Of a stretch of DNA of 64,000 nt, positions 47,361 through 56,497 are shown piece after piece. The stretch's first letter is position 1, and the number at the start of each line of letters is the position of its first letter. Made by a program: the position numbers and the translations under genes. Source of the stretch: Campylobacter_A concisus_Y (GTDB lineage: Bacteria; Campylobacterota; Campylobacteria; Campylobacterales; Campylobacteraceae); NCBI RefSeq assembly GCF_902460415.1, contig NZ_CABPTY010000002.1, positions 326,389 to 390,388 of the forward strand. Reading direction: 5' to 3'. A model generated the notes under the pieces. That model worked only from the letters and a program-made list of their open reading frames with translations, was not told where the DNA came from and made no database searches.

Positions 47361-48779
47361 ATGGCTAAAATTTTATACTATGATGCTAGCTGCGGTATTA
47401 GCGGCGATATGAATTTAGGCGCGCTGGTGGATCTGGGCGCGGATTTTAGCTATCTTTGCGCCGAGCTTGCTAAGCTAAATTTAGCTAGCGAATTTTACCT
47501 ACGCAAGCGCAAAGTGCTAAAATGCGGTATCTCTGCAACCAAAATAGACGTCGTTTGCGCGGCAAATCCGAGCCAAATTCCGCTTGGCCTCTTAGGCGCT
47601 AAATTTAGCCCGCGTCAAAATTTAAACGGCAAAATTCACGGCGCCGAATTTAGAGCGGATAAGCCCGCCCAAAACCATCCGCGTCCGCGAAATTTCACGC
47701 AAATTTTAGAGCTTATCGAGGGTTCTAGCCTAAGCGCTTTCGTAAAAAAAACGGCAAGCGAAATTTTTAGCGTTATCGCGCAGGCCGAGGCCAAAATCCA
47801 CGGCACTAGCGCAGAGCAAGTACATTTCCACGAAGTGGGCGCCGCGGACAGCATCGCGGACGTAGTGGGTGCGGCTATTTGCTTGGAGGCCTTGGGTGCG
47901 CCGCAAATTTTTGCTTCGCCTATCGAGCTTGGCGGCGGTTTTGCGCACTGCGCTCACGGCAGGCTGACCGTACCGGCGCCTGCGGTTTGCGAAATTTTAA
48001 AAGGCGCTCAAGTAAGCCTAGGGCGAGCGAATTTCGAGATGACTACGCCCACAGGAGCGGCTATTTTAAAGGCCTGCGCACTAAATTTAAGGGAGCAAGA
48101 CCGCCGCGAGTCGCCGCGAAATTTTAAAATTTTAAGCACGGGCTACGGCGCTGGCGATAAAGACGTCGCAGATTTTGCCAACGCGCTTCGCGTGATACTT
48201 TGCGAAACGAGCGAGGATTTAGGCTTGAGAGATGAGCCAAATTTGAGCGTGCAGATCGGCTATGGCGAGCTTTGCGAGCGGATTTTAATCTCCACTAATA
48301 TCGACGACATGGACGCCGAGAGCTTTGCCTTTGCGTGCGATATTTTGCGAGATAGCGGCGCGCTGGACGTATTTAGCAGGTCTATTTTTATGAAAAAGGG
48401 GCGCGCGGGCTTTGAGCTAAACGCGCTGTGCCGCAAGCAGGACGCCGCGCGGATAAAGGGGCTAATTTTCGCGCATACGACGGCGATCGGAGTTAGAGAG
48501 TGCGCCGTGAGGAAAACGGAGCTTGCGCGCGAGTTTTGCGAGGTAGAGACTAAATACGGCAAAATAAGGCTTAAAATTTCGCGCGGCCGAGTTTGCGGTT
48601 TTAACGCCGAACAAAATTTAACGGACGAAAATTTAGCCCGAAATTACCCCGAAATTTTAAAAATCAAGCCCGAATTCGAGGACTGCAAAAAAGCCGCGCA
48701 GAGATTTCAAACGACGATCCGCGAGGTTAGAAACGAGACTTTAAAAAAATATGACGAAACTAGAAATTCTAAAAAATGA
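47361..48779 (+). CDS. larC: LarC, CTP-dependent nickel insertion protein for the pincer cofactor
   Basis: The 472-residue protein is a single-frame LarC (in some bacteria it is made by frameshift from larC1/larC2). Motifs: LYYDASCGISGDMNLGAL at the start, VHFHEVGAADSIADVVGAA at about 155, TPTGAAIL near 230, and ISTNIDDMDAESFAFACD near 312. LarC inserts nickel into the pincer nucleotide. The gene is much richer in G+C than its neighbours (gcgcgcgggc, cgccgcgcgg), with codons unlike backbone genes, pointing to transfer from a higher-GC relative. It overlaps larE by 29 bp. Confidence 0.92.
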   Translation: MAKILYYDASCGISGDMNLGALVDLGADFSYLCAELAKLNLASEFYLRKRKVLKCGISATKIDVVCAANPSQIPLGLLGAKFSPRQNLNGKIHGAEFRADKPAQNHPRPRNFTQILELIEGSSLSAFVKKTASEIFSVIAQAEAKIHGTSAEQVHFHEVGAADSIADVVGAAICLEALGAPQIFASPIELGGGFAHCAHGRLTVPAPAVCEILKGAQVSLGRANFEMTTPTGAAILKACALNLREQDRRESPRNFKILSTGYGAGDKDVADFANALRVILCETSEDLGLRDEPNLSVQIGYGELCERILISTNIDDMDAESFAFACDILRDSGALDVFSRSIFMKKGRAGFELNALCRKQDAARIKGLIFAHTTAIGVRECAVRKTELAREFCEVETKYGKIRLKISRGRVCGFNAEQNLTDENLARNYPEILKIKPEFEDCKKAAQRFQTTIREVRNETLKKYDETRNSKK

Positions 48780-49524
48780 TATAAAAAAGCTGGAAAATTT
48801 AGCCGTAGCGTTTAGCGGCGGCGTGGATAGCTCGCTACTGCTAAAGGTCGCTGCGGACGTGCTTGGCGAAAATGCGCTAGCACTCACGGTAAAATCGCCC
48901 TACATGTCTTTGCGAGAGATAGACGAGGCGGTAGAATTTGCTAAATTTTATGGCATCAGGCACGAGATATTTGAGGTAGGCATCGCTGATGAGATAAAGC
49001 TCAATCCGCAAAATCGCTGTTATCTTTGCAAAAAAGCAGTTTTTTCAAGGCTTATCGCGCGTGCAAACGAGCTAGGCTTTACAAATGTCGCTGACGGCAC
49101 AAACAAAGATGATCTTGGCGAATATCGCCCGGGGCTTAAGGCAAAAGAAGAGCTTGGCGTGCTTTCTCCGCTTTTAAATTTGAGCAAATTTGAGATCCGC
49201 GAACTCTCACGTGAGCTAAATTTAGCAACTGCTGAAAAGCCAAGCTATGCATGCTTGCTAACTCGTTTGCCGCATGAAAAAGAGATAAGCATAGATGAGC
49301 TAAATTTAGTAGAGGCGGCTGAAAATTTACTGATAAAAAGCGGCTACGCAAATGTGCGAGCAAGGCTTGATGATAAAAAAATGAAGCTGCAAATGCCATT
49401 TTCTAGCATGCAAAGCTTTTTAAACGATGTGAAATTTAAGTCTATCGTTAAAGAGCTAGTAGCACTTGGTGCAGCAGAGGTGATGCTTGATCTAAAGGGG
49501 CTTAGAGAGGATGTTTTGGCATGA
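48751..49524 (+). CDS. larE: LarE, sulfur-inserting enzyme for the pincer cofactor
   Basis: The 257-residue PP-loop enzyme has FSGGVDSSLLLK at about residue 21 and three cysteines in the positions expected of the multi-cysteine LarE class: NRCYLCKKAVF and SYACLLTRLP. LarE adenylates the biscarboxylated pyridinium and inserts two sulfurs; single-Cys forms sacrifice their own cysteine, while three-Cys forms are reported to hold an Fe-S cluster as sulfur carrier, so this one probably is the catalytic kind (inference). It overlaps larC and shares ATGA with larB. Confidence 0.9.
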   Translation: MTKLEILKNDIKKLENLAVAFSGGVDSSLLLKVAADVLGENALALTVKSPYMSLREIDEAVEFAKFYGIRHEIFEVGIADEIKLNPQNRCYLCKKAVFSRLIARANELGFTNVADGTNKDDLGEYRPGLKAKEELGVLSPLLNLSKFEIRELSRELNLATAEKPSYACLLTRLPHEKEISIDELNLVEAAENLLIKSGYANVRARLDDKKMKLQMPFSSMQSFLNDVKFKSIVKELVALGAAEVMLDLKGLREDVLA

Positions 49525-50267
49525 GCGAGGCTGAAATTTTAGAATTTATCGCCAGTATAAAAAATGGCAAGATGAGCGAGCAAGATGCGCTAAAGTATCT
49601 AAAAAACTATCCATTTAATGACATCGGATGTGCTAAGATCGACACTCAGCGTGCTTTACGAAATGGTACTGGTGAGGTGATATATGGGGCAAATAAAACA
49701 GATGATGAAATTTTGCAAATTGCTAGTGCGATCGGCGAAAAAAATGAAAATATTCTAATCACAAGAACAAATGAGAATGTTTTTGAACGCATACGTGAGA
49801 TCTTTCCGCAGGCAGATTTTAATGCTCGTGGCAGGGTGATTAGCGTCAAATTTAAAGAACTAGCACCCACAAAAAGCTACATCTCGATAGTCTCTGCCGG
49901 AACTGCCGATGGTGCAGTCGTGGAGGAGGCCTATGAGACGGCAAAATTCTTAGGCAACGATGTGAGAAAATTTACCGATGTTGGTGTGGCAGGACTACAT
50001 AGGCTGGTCGCAAAGCTCGATGAGATACGTGGTGCAAAGGTCGTCATCGCCGTTGCTGGTATGGAGGGCGCGCTAGCTAGCGTGTTAGCAGGCCTTGTAA
50101 GCTCTCTAGTGATCGCAGTGCCTACCAGCGTGGGATATGGGGCAAATTTTGGAGGACTAGCGGCACTGCTAGCCATGCTAAATAGCTGTGCAAACGGCGT
50201 CAGCGTCGTAAATATCGACAACGGATACGGTGCTGCGTATAACGCTAGCCTGATAAATCATCTATAA
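49521..50267 (+). CDS. larB: LarB, NaAD carboxylase/hydrolase of pincer cofactor synthesis
   Basis: The 248-residue protein has the LarB pattern: a helical N terminus (about 90 residues) and a PurE-like carboxylase domain with VSAGTADGAVVEEA, FTDVGVAGLHRLVAKL, VAVAGMEGALASVLAGL and VPTSVGYGANFGGLAALL. LarB makes pyridinium-3,5-biscarboxylic acid mononucleotide from nicotinic acid adenine dinucleotide. With larE and larC the pathway is complete here. ATGA overlap with larE. Confidence 0.93.
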   Translation: MSEAEILEFIASIKNGKMSEQDALKYLKNYPFNDIGCAKIDTQRALRNGTGEVIYGANKTDDEILQIASAIGEKNENILITRTNENVFERIREIFPQADFNARGRVISVKFKELAPTKSYISIVSAGTADGAVVEEAYETAKFLGNDVRKFTDVGVAGLHRLVAKLDEIRGAKVVIAVAGMEGALASVLAGLVSSLVIAVPTSVGYGANFGGLAALLAMLNSCANGVSVVNIDNGYGAAYNASLINHL

Positions 50268-50318
50268 ATTTATGCTTGCGTAGCGGCGGATAAATGAGCT
50301 AAATTTAAGGAAAAAACG

Positions 50319-50732
50319 TTGCAAGAGATAAATTTAGGCGATCAAATAAAAACGCAAAGACAAAGCGTACGAACAAGACTAGCCTTTTTAGTCGCGGCTG
50401 GCGTGATCTTGGCGGTCGAAATTTACATCGCAGTTTGCGTAAAGGGCGGCTTCGTGCGCCATTATCTGGGCGATGTTTTGGCGGTTATCTTGCTTTACGC
50501 GTTTGTGAGAGCTATATTTAGCGCGCCGCCATCAAATTTAGCGCTTAAAATTTTTGCCTTTGCGGCAGCTTTGGAACTTGTGCAGTATTTTGGCACAGTG
50601 CAAATTTTAGGCATAGAAAATAAAATTTTAAAAGTAATAATCGGCGGAACGTTTGATTTTACCGACCTGCTCTGCTACGCTGTGGGCTGCGTCCTGGCGA
50701 GCGCTTATGAAAAATTTGAAAGTAAAATTTAG
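50319..50732 (+). CDS. DUF2809-like membrane protein
   Basis: The 137-residue protein starts at TTG 50319 after an AAGGA site and has about four membrane helices with the family features YLGDVLAVILLYAFVRAIF and FDFTDLLCYAVGCVL. DUF2809 proteins are small membrane proteins of unknown function. It lies between larB and ttdA (ttdA starts 13 bp after its stop), so it is probably part of the same transcript. Confidence 0.65.
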   Translation: MQEINLGDQIKTQRQSVRTRLAFLVAAGVILAVEIYIAVCVKGGFVRHYLGDVLAVILLYAFVRAIFSAPPSNLALKIFAFAAALELVQYFGTVQILGIENKILKVIIGGTFDFTDLLCYAVGCVLASAYEKFESKI

Positions 50733-50745
50733 CAAAGGAGAGGCG

Positions 50746-51646
50746 ATGGATAAAGAAAAAGCCGTGCAAAAGATGACTGAGGTCATGGCGAAATTCGTCG
50801 GCTACACGGGCAAGGTGCTGCCAGACGACATGACGGCGAAGCTGCACGAGCTCGCTGAGCGTGAAACGCAACCACTGGCAAAAGAGATCTATAAAACGAT
50901 GTTTGAAAACCAGCGCCTTGCAAAGCAGCTAGACCGCCCGTCCTGTCAGGATACGGGCGTGATCCAGTTTTTCGTCCGTTACGGCGCAAATTTTCCGCTA
51001 ATTGGCGAGCTTGAGGAGCTGCTACGAGAGGCGGTGCTGCAAGCGACTCGTGAAGCCCCCACTTCGCCATAACAGTGTCGAGACGTTTTACGAGTACAAC
51101 ACCGGCAAAAACGTCGGCAAGGGCACGCCGAGCGTATTTTGGGAGATCGTGCCAAATAGCAGCGAGTGCGAGATACACACCTATATGGCGGGCGGTGGCT
51201 GTAGTCTGCTAGGTAAGGCAACCGTACTGATGCCCGGCATGGGCTACGAGGGAGTCGTGAAATTCGTCATGGACATAATGACCAGCTACGGCATAAACGC
51301 CTGTCCGCCGCTATTAGTGGGCGTTGGCGTGGGGACTTCGATCGACGTGGCATCCTTGCTATCTAAAAAGGCGCTGATGAGACCGCTTGGCTCTAAAAAT
51401 TCAAACGAACGTGCCGCATTAATTGAAAAGTTGCTAGAAGATGGCATAAATAAAATAGGTCTGGGCCCACAAGGCATGAGTGGTGCAAGCTCCGTGATGG
51501 GCATACATATCGAAAACTGCGCCCGCCATCCAAGCGTCATAGCCGTTGCTGTAAACGTGGGCTGCTGGTCGCACCGCAAAGGGCATATCGTCTGGGACGC
51601 TGATCTAAATTTTGACGTAAAATCGCACAAGGAGTTTGCGCTATGA
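50746..51646 (+). pseudogene. ttdA: L(+)-tartrate dehydratase / class I fumarase alpha subunit, frameshifted
   Basis: Start ATG 50746 with AAAGGAG. The frame gives CQDTGVIQFFVRYG (Fe-S cluster Cys) up to ATREAP, then runs into TAA. The homology continues in the next frame from LRHNSVETFYEYNTGKN, with YMAGGGCSLLGKA, NACPPLLVGVGVGTS, GLGPQGMSGASSV and VAVNVGCWSHRKGH, to 51646. Removing one C from CCCCC at 51056-51060 would restore a full ~300-residue TtdA. The match to E. coli TtdA is closer than to fumarase by eye. The change may be a real mutation or a sequencing error. Confidence 0.85.
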
Positions 51647-51741
51647 GTAAGAAAATTTTAACCACGCCTATAAGCGCCGAGGATCTTTCAAATATCAAAA
51701 TCGGCGATGTGATCTATCTAACGGGGCACATCAGTTTGTAG
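51643..51741 (+). pseudogene. ttdB: ttdB, first 32 codons only
   Basis: Starting in an ATGA overlap with ttdA, the frame reads SKKILTTPISAEDLSNIKIG and DVIYLTGHISL then stops, the first residues of TtdB (KILTTPI...VGDVIYLTG). The rest is replaced by unrelated DNA at about 51734, so the beta subunit is lost and the dehydratase cannot be made from this locus. Confidence 0.85.
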
Positions 51742-52095
51742 ATTTGGCTAGCACACAAAGAGAGCTAGCAGATGAATTAGGAGCTAAGTTTTTAGAATTT
51801 TGTAGTTCATACCTAAATTAAAAATGTGTTATTGCCAAAAGTGAATTTACTTACCAAGAATCTTTTTTGCCAGCAAGCCTAACTATCGAAGCCTACACTA
51901 AAAAACCGACTGCTAACACAACAATGGTAGATGCGTACATTGGTAATGTGCATTTTAGGTTAAATTATGATTATGTATATGAAGAGTATGATGATGATCA
52001 TTTTAAAGATGAATATGCGTATCAATATCTTGACTTTCAAATATAACAAGTGCTATAATACAATCAAGTTACATTTAAAGAAATGAGGGTAAATC
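51742..52095. other. gene debris between ttdB and the IS3 fragment
   Basis: Two start-less frames are seen: FVDLASTQRELADELGAKFL then stop by 51821, and one from about 51824 to 52046 (AYIGNVHFRLNYDYVYEEYD). Neither is recognised. They look like ends of foreign genes at a recombination junction. Confidence 0.4.
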
Positions 52096-52398
52096 ATGGC
52101 AAACGGAGATTATGAAGTAACTCATAATAGGATTCTTAATAGTGTAAAGAAAAAATATCATTCATACAAAGGTAAAGTAGGCAAGATTGCTGATAATATA
52201 ATAGACAGAAATTTTAAAGCTGATAAGCCGTTACAAAAATGGAGTACTGATGTATCTCAATTTAACTTTTCATGGAGTAAATGCAACATTTCACCAATAC
52301 TTGATATGTATACAAATGAAATAATCTCTTATGACTTATCCTTAAGTCCTAATTTAGAGCAAATATCTAAAAAAATTTTGTTAACTTCTTTATATTGA
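52096..52398 (+). pseudogene. IS3-family (IS150-like) transposase OrfB fragment
   Basis: The 100 codons contain RNFKADKPLQKWSTDVSQFN, then ISPILDMYTNEIISYDLSLS, the first part of the IS3-family DDE domain (W-x-TD and LDM-NEI). The rest of the DDE domain is missing. Its style is that of Firmicutes IS elements and it lies directly at the left edge of the metal-uptake operon, marking its entry. Confidence 0.75.
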
Positions 52399-52450
52399 GG
52401 ATAGGAGACTATATAAAAGATTTTTACTATTAATTAGAAAGAGTGGATAA

Positions 52451-53473
52451 ATGGGGAAAGGTTTCTTTAAGAATAAAAAATTATGCATATTGGTTCTCTT
52501 TGTATTGCTATTGCTTTTAATACTAACTTGTATTTGTTTAGGAAGATATCAGGTTAGCCCCTATAAAGCATTTATGATTATATACAAAACAATAACCGGA
52601 GATGTTAGCGGCTTAGATGTACATGAAACTAGTGTAGTAATTGACATAAGACTACCTAGAATACTTATGGGAGTTTTAGTAGGTGCAGGGCTATCACTGG
52701 CAGGAGCAGCATATCAAACTGTTTTTTCAAACCCTTTAGTTAGCCCGGACTTACTAGGGGTGTCTTCAGGAGCAGGTTTTGGGGCGGCTTTATCTATATT
52801 ATTATCCCTAGACATGATAGTGACTCAGCATGTTTCTTTGCTTCTGGGGCTTTTAGCAGTTTATATAGTTTTAAACCTATCCAGAGTAAAAAAACGAACA
52901 GATTTGTATGTGTTAGTTTTATCCGGAGTAATTGTAAAGTCACTATTTGATGCTTCAATATCATTTATTAAATATATAGCAGATCCGGAAGATAAGCTTC
53001 CAACTATCACTATGTGGTTGCTGGGAAGTTTAGCAAGTGTATCCTATAGAGATCTTGTTATTTGTTCAATAATAATAATACCTTGTATTTTCGGCTTCTT
53101 TCTATTAAGGTGGAAATTGAATCTTTTATCTCTAGATTCTGATGAGGCTAGGTCTTTAGGAATTAATGTAAAAAAATTACGTATTGTGGTTATCTTACTC
53201 TCAACATTGATAACTGCAACTACAGTTTCTGTATGTGGAATTATAGGATGGATAGGTTTAATAATTCCCCATTTGGCGAGAATGGTTATCGGAAATGATA
53301 ATAGGTACCTTATTCCAACTTGTTGTGTTATGGGAGCAATTTATTTATTACTGATAGATACCCTTTCAAGAGCAGCTACAAGCAATGAAATTCCCATTTC
53401 AATATTAACAGCATTTATAGGTGCGCCATTATTCATAACTATACTTAGAAAGAATTCGGGAGAAAGAAGATGA
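52451..53473 (+). CDS. FecCD-family metal/siderophore ABC permease
   Basis: The 340-residue protein has about ten membrane segments and the FecCD signatures DIRLPRILMGVLVGAGLSLA, GAAYQTVFSNPLVSPDLLGV and IGWIGLIIPHLARMVIGNDN. It forms the channel for iron-siderophore, haem, cobalamin or molybdate/tungstate uptake. It overlaps the ATPase gene by 4 bp (ATGA). Lys/Ile-rich codons and GGAG-type ribosome sites differ from the lar block and look Gram-positive. Confidence 0.88.
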   Translation: MGKGFFKNKKLCILVLFVLLLLLILTCICLGRYQVSPYKAFMIIYKTITGDVSGLDVHETSVVIDIRLPRILMGVLVGAGLSLAGAAYQTVFSNPLVSPDLLGVSSGAGFGAALSILLSLDMIVTQHVSLLLGLLAVYIVLNLSRVKKRTDLYVLVLSGVIVKSLFDASISFIKYIADPEDKLPTITMWLLGSLASVSYRDLVICSIIIIPCIFGFFLLRWKLNLLSLDSDEARSLGINVKKLRIVVILLSTLITATTVSVCGIIGWIGLIIPHLARMVIGNDNRYLIPTCCVMGAIYLLLIDTLSRAATSNEIPISILTAFIGAPLFITILRKNSGERR

Positions 53474-54255
53474 TACTCCAAGTTAAAAAAGGTACTTTTT
53501 CATATGACAAGAGAAAAATTTTAAAAGATATTTCATTTGATTTAAAAGAAGAAGAAGTAATGTCCATTCTTGGACCCAATGGGGTGGGTAAAACTACTTT
53601 CTTAAGGTGTCTTATGGGATTTTTAAAATGGGACACGGGAAAAGCCTTATTGTTCGGCAAAGATATAAATGAATATGCAGAAAAAGAATTATGGGAAAAC
53701 TTAAGTTATGTTCCTCAAGTTAAGAAAAGTGTGTTTAGTTATGGGGTTTTAGAAATGGTTGTGATGGGTTTAGACAAGGAAAACAGTTTTTTCCATATCC
53801 CTACGAAGGAAGATTATGATAAAGCTTATGAAACTTTAAAAGAATTAGGAGTTGAAAAGCTATCAAATAGATACTGTGATGAGCTATCCGGAGGAGAGCT
53901 TCAAATGGTTATGATTGCGAGAGCTCTTGTTTCTAATCCAAAACTTCTTATTTTAGATGAACCGGAGTCAAACCTGGATATGAAGAATCAAATTAGAATC
54001 ATAGAGGCAATTAAACATATAAATGTAAATAAAAAATCTGCTTGCATAATAAACACTCATTTTCCTAGTCATGCATTGCAGATATCTGACAAAACTTTGT
54101 TTATCGGTAGTGACTACAAAACAACCTTTGATGAAAGTTCGAAAGCCATTACTGAAGATAACTTACAAAAGTATTTTCAGATCAAAGCTAAAATTTTAAT
54201 TTTTCAAGCAGAAGAAGTTGAATACAAAACAGTTGCACCTTATAAAGCCATATAG
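53470..54255 (+). CDS. ABC transporter ATPase (FepC type)
   Basis: The 261-residue ATPase has Walker A LGPNGVGKTTF, the Q-loop YVPQVKKSVF, signature CDELSGGELQMVMIARAL, Walker B LLILDEPESNLDM and H-loop NTHFPSHAL. It powers the FecCD-type permease encoded upstream. The aldo/keto reductase gene follows 23 bp later with GGAGG. Confidence 0.9.
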   Translation: MILQVKKGTFSYDKRKILKDISFDLKEEEVMSILGPNGVGKTTFLRCLMGFLKWDTGKALLFGKDINEYAEKELWENLSYVPQVKKSVFSYGVLEMVVMGLDKENSFFHIPTKEDYDKAYETLKELGVEKLSNRYCDELSGGELQMVMIARALVSNPKLLILDEPESNLDMKNQIRIIEAIKHINVNKKSACIINTHFPSHALQISDKTLFIGSDYKTTFDESSKAITEDNLQKYFQIKAKILIFQAEEVEYKTVAPYKAI

Positions 54256-54278
54256 AACTGTTAGAAGGAGGTTAATGA

Positions 54279-55226
54279 ATGGAATATAGAAAATTAGGAT
54301 CTACAGGCATACAAATTTCAAGAATATCTATGGGAAGTCATCACTTAAAGAATCCCCAAGATATAGATAAACATGCAGAAAATTTCTTCTATGCATATAA
54401 ACAAGGAATAAATTTCTTTGAAACCGGCGATACTTATGGAAACAATTGTTCAGAACTTATATTAGGTGCAGCCATAAAAGAAATGAAGAAGCATAAAAAA
54501 CCATTTTATATTATGTCAAAGACACATGCCGGAGATTCTAAAACATTTCGAAAAAATCTTGAAAATTCTTTGAAGAATTTAGGAATAAGTTGTATTGACT
54601 CCTTTACTTGTCTTTGGGGTGTAAAATCTTTTGAAGAATGGAGAGGAGCTAAAAACTATGGAGCTATAAGAGAGATGGAAAAAGCAAGAGAAGAAGGACT
54701 TATTAAGCATATTACTTTTTCTTCACACTTACAAAATAAAGAACTAATTGAGATGATTGGGGAGTATAAATTTGATTATAGTTTACAGGGCTTTAATATA
54801 ATTAATTCCAAATACAGATTAAAAGGAATAATGAAGACTCATGAAAAAGATATAGGGACAATAGCTATGAATCCGCTGGCAACAGGAGACTTGTTGCTTT
54901 ATGAAGATATATTTAACGCTATTCGTATAAAAGAAGACCAAACTTTGGTTCAAGCGGCATATGCATATATTCTGTCCTTTCCTTTTATAGATTCTGTACT
55001 GGGAACCTTTAATTCAAAAGATGAAATTAATGAAGCTATTAAAACCCTATATCAAGAACCTTACTCTGCTAAAGAAAGGAGTGAACAAGAAGGAAAATTA
55101 AAAGAAAGAATTAATCAAGTTGATTTAGAAAGAAAGATAGAAGTTGGCAAAGCTCTTAGACAAAGACCTCATATATTAAGAGAAGAAGTTGCAGATTTGT
55201 TTGGAGTTTATCCACTAAGTGTATAA
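54279..55226 (+). CDS. aldo/keto reductase family protein
   Basis: The 315-residue protein has the AKR fold motifs RKLGSTGIQISRISMGSHH, FFETGDTYGNNCSELILGAA (Asp and Tyr of the active site), IMSKTHAGDS (Lys), and FSSHLQNKE. It resembles the predicted oxidoreductases of anaerobes. No Cys-rich ferredoxin part is present at the C terminus. Its place between transporter genes suggests work on the imported ligand or its carrier, but the substrate is unknown. Confidence 0.8.
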   Translation: MEYRKLGSTGIQISRISMGSHHLKNPQDIDKHAENFFYAYKQGINFFETGDTYGNNCSELILGAAIKEMKKHKKPFYIMSKTHAGDSKTFRKNLENSLKNLGISCIDSFTCLWGVKSFEEWRGAKNYGAIREMEKAREEGLIKHITFSSHLQNKELIEMIGEYKFDYSLQGFNIINSKYRLKGIMKTHEKDIGTIAMNPLATGDLLLYEDIFNAIRIKEDQTLVQAAYAYILSFPFIDSVLGTFNSKDEINEAIKTLYQEPYSAKERSEQEGKLKERINQVDLERKIEVGKALRQRPHILREEVADLFGVYPLSV

Positions 55227-55243
55227 TTTTCAAAGGAGGAAAA

Positions 55244-56353
55244 ATGAAAAGAAGGATTAGTTTATTATTATTTTTAGTACTAGCATTAATTTTAAATGCT
55301 TGTGACGGCAGCTCTCAAAGTAATAAAAATGAAATCAGTGAAAACAAGGAAAAAGAAGCTAGTCAAGTGCGAGAAGTTAAAGAGGTAAAAGAAAGCGAAT
55401 ACTCGGTTACTGATGTTAGAGGAAAAACGATTAAATTTGAAAAAACACCGGAAAGAATTGCAACGGTGGACAAGCCTCTTCCGTCTATAATATATGCAAT
55501 TGATGGAAAGACAGATAAAATTGTAGGATGCAACCCATCTTCTATTAAAGCTTTTGAAGAAAGTGTTTTAAAAAACATGTATCCACAACTAGCTAATGCG
55601 AATACTAAATGGTGTTCAAAAGACTCAGTTGTTAACGTGGAAGAGTTATTGAAGCTAAAACCGGATGTAGTGTTTATTTATTCGAATATTGAGAAAGAAA
55701 TTGAAAAAATGGAAGCTGCAGGACTTAAGGTAGTAGCTTTAAAGAGGGCAGAATTTGACAGTATAAAAGAAAATATAAAAATGATATCTGAAGTACTTCA
55801 AAAGAAAGAACGTGGCGACTTATTAGTTGAATATATGGACAAAGGAATTAATGAAGTAACATCAAAGTTAGCTGAAATAAAAGATGAAGATAAACCAAAA
55901 GTTATAGAGTTTTATAGTGACATGAAAATAGCTGTAAAAACATACGACCATTGGATGAAACCAAGTGGAGCCCATAATCCGGCCCACGAGCTTAAGGGTA
56001 AATTGGCTGAAGTGGACATGGAGCAGATGATTGTATGGAACCCTGATATCATTTATTTAGGAAATCATTCAGACTTAATGCCGGAAGACTTTATTGAAAA
56101 TAAGCAGGAAGGTAGAGACTGGTCAACAATTAAAGCTGTAGCTAACAAACAAGTATACAAAATTCCTATAGGTGTTTATAGGTGGGATCCTCCTGGGGTT
56201 GAAACTCCGCTTACAGTTAAATGGGCTGCAAAAATACAGTATCCACAATTGTTTTCAGATATGGACATGGAAGTAGAGTTAAAGAATTTCTTTGAATATG
56301 TATATGATTACAAATTATCAGATGATGAAGTTGCTACAATATTGAGGAAGTAG
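55244..56353 (+). CDS. metal/siderophore ABC substrate-binding lipoprotein
   Basis: The 369-residue protein has a lipoprotein signal (lipobox LILNACDG, Cys at about 20), a Lys/Glu-rich linker, and a two-lobed PF01497-type binding domain (SVTDVRGKTIKFEKTPERIA, LLKLKPDVVFIY, VDMEQMIVWNPDIIYLG, VYRWDPPGVETPL). The last motif is like those of MolA-type binding proteins of molybdate/tungstate as well as of iron systems. It has a GGAGG site. Confidence 0.87.
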   Translation: MKRRISLLLFLVLALILNACDGSSQSNKNEISENKEKEASQVREVKEVKESEYSVTDVRGKTIKFEKTPERIATVDKPLPSIIYAIDGKTDKIVGCNPSSIKAFEESVLKNMYPQLANANTKWCSKDSVVNVEELLKLKPDVVFIYSNIEKEIEKMEAAGLKVVALKRAEFDSIKENIKMISEVLQKKERGDLLVEYMDKGINEVTSKLAEIKDEDKPKVIEFYSDMKIAVKTYDHWMKPSGAHNPAHELKGKLAEVDMEQMIVWNPDIIYLGNHSDLMPEDFIENKQEGRDWSTIKAVANKQVYKIPIGVYRWDPPGVETPLTVKWAAKIQYPQLFSDMDMEVELKNFFEYVYDYKLSDDEVATILRK

Positions 56354-56497
56354 TTTTAACAAGAAAGGAAGAAACATGGATAAATAAAAGTATTAGAAAT
56401 ATGATTACAAATTATCAGATGATGAAGTTGCTACAATATTGAGGAAGTAGTTTTAACAAGAAAGGAAGAAACATGGATAAAATAAAAGTATTAGAAA
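56304..56497 (+). repeat. 97-bp tandem duplication across the binding-protein/FmdE-like gene junction
   Basis: The segment starting at 56304 (atgattacaaattatcagat...) recurs from 56401. Each copy includes the last codons of the binding protein, its stop, the AAAGGAAG ribosome site and an ATG. Copy 1 lacks one A after ATGGATAA, so its ATG gives M-D-K-stop; copy 2 gives the working start at 56473. Confidence 0.9.
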
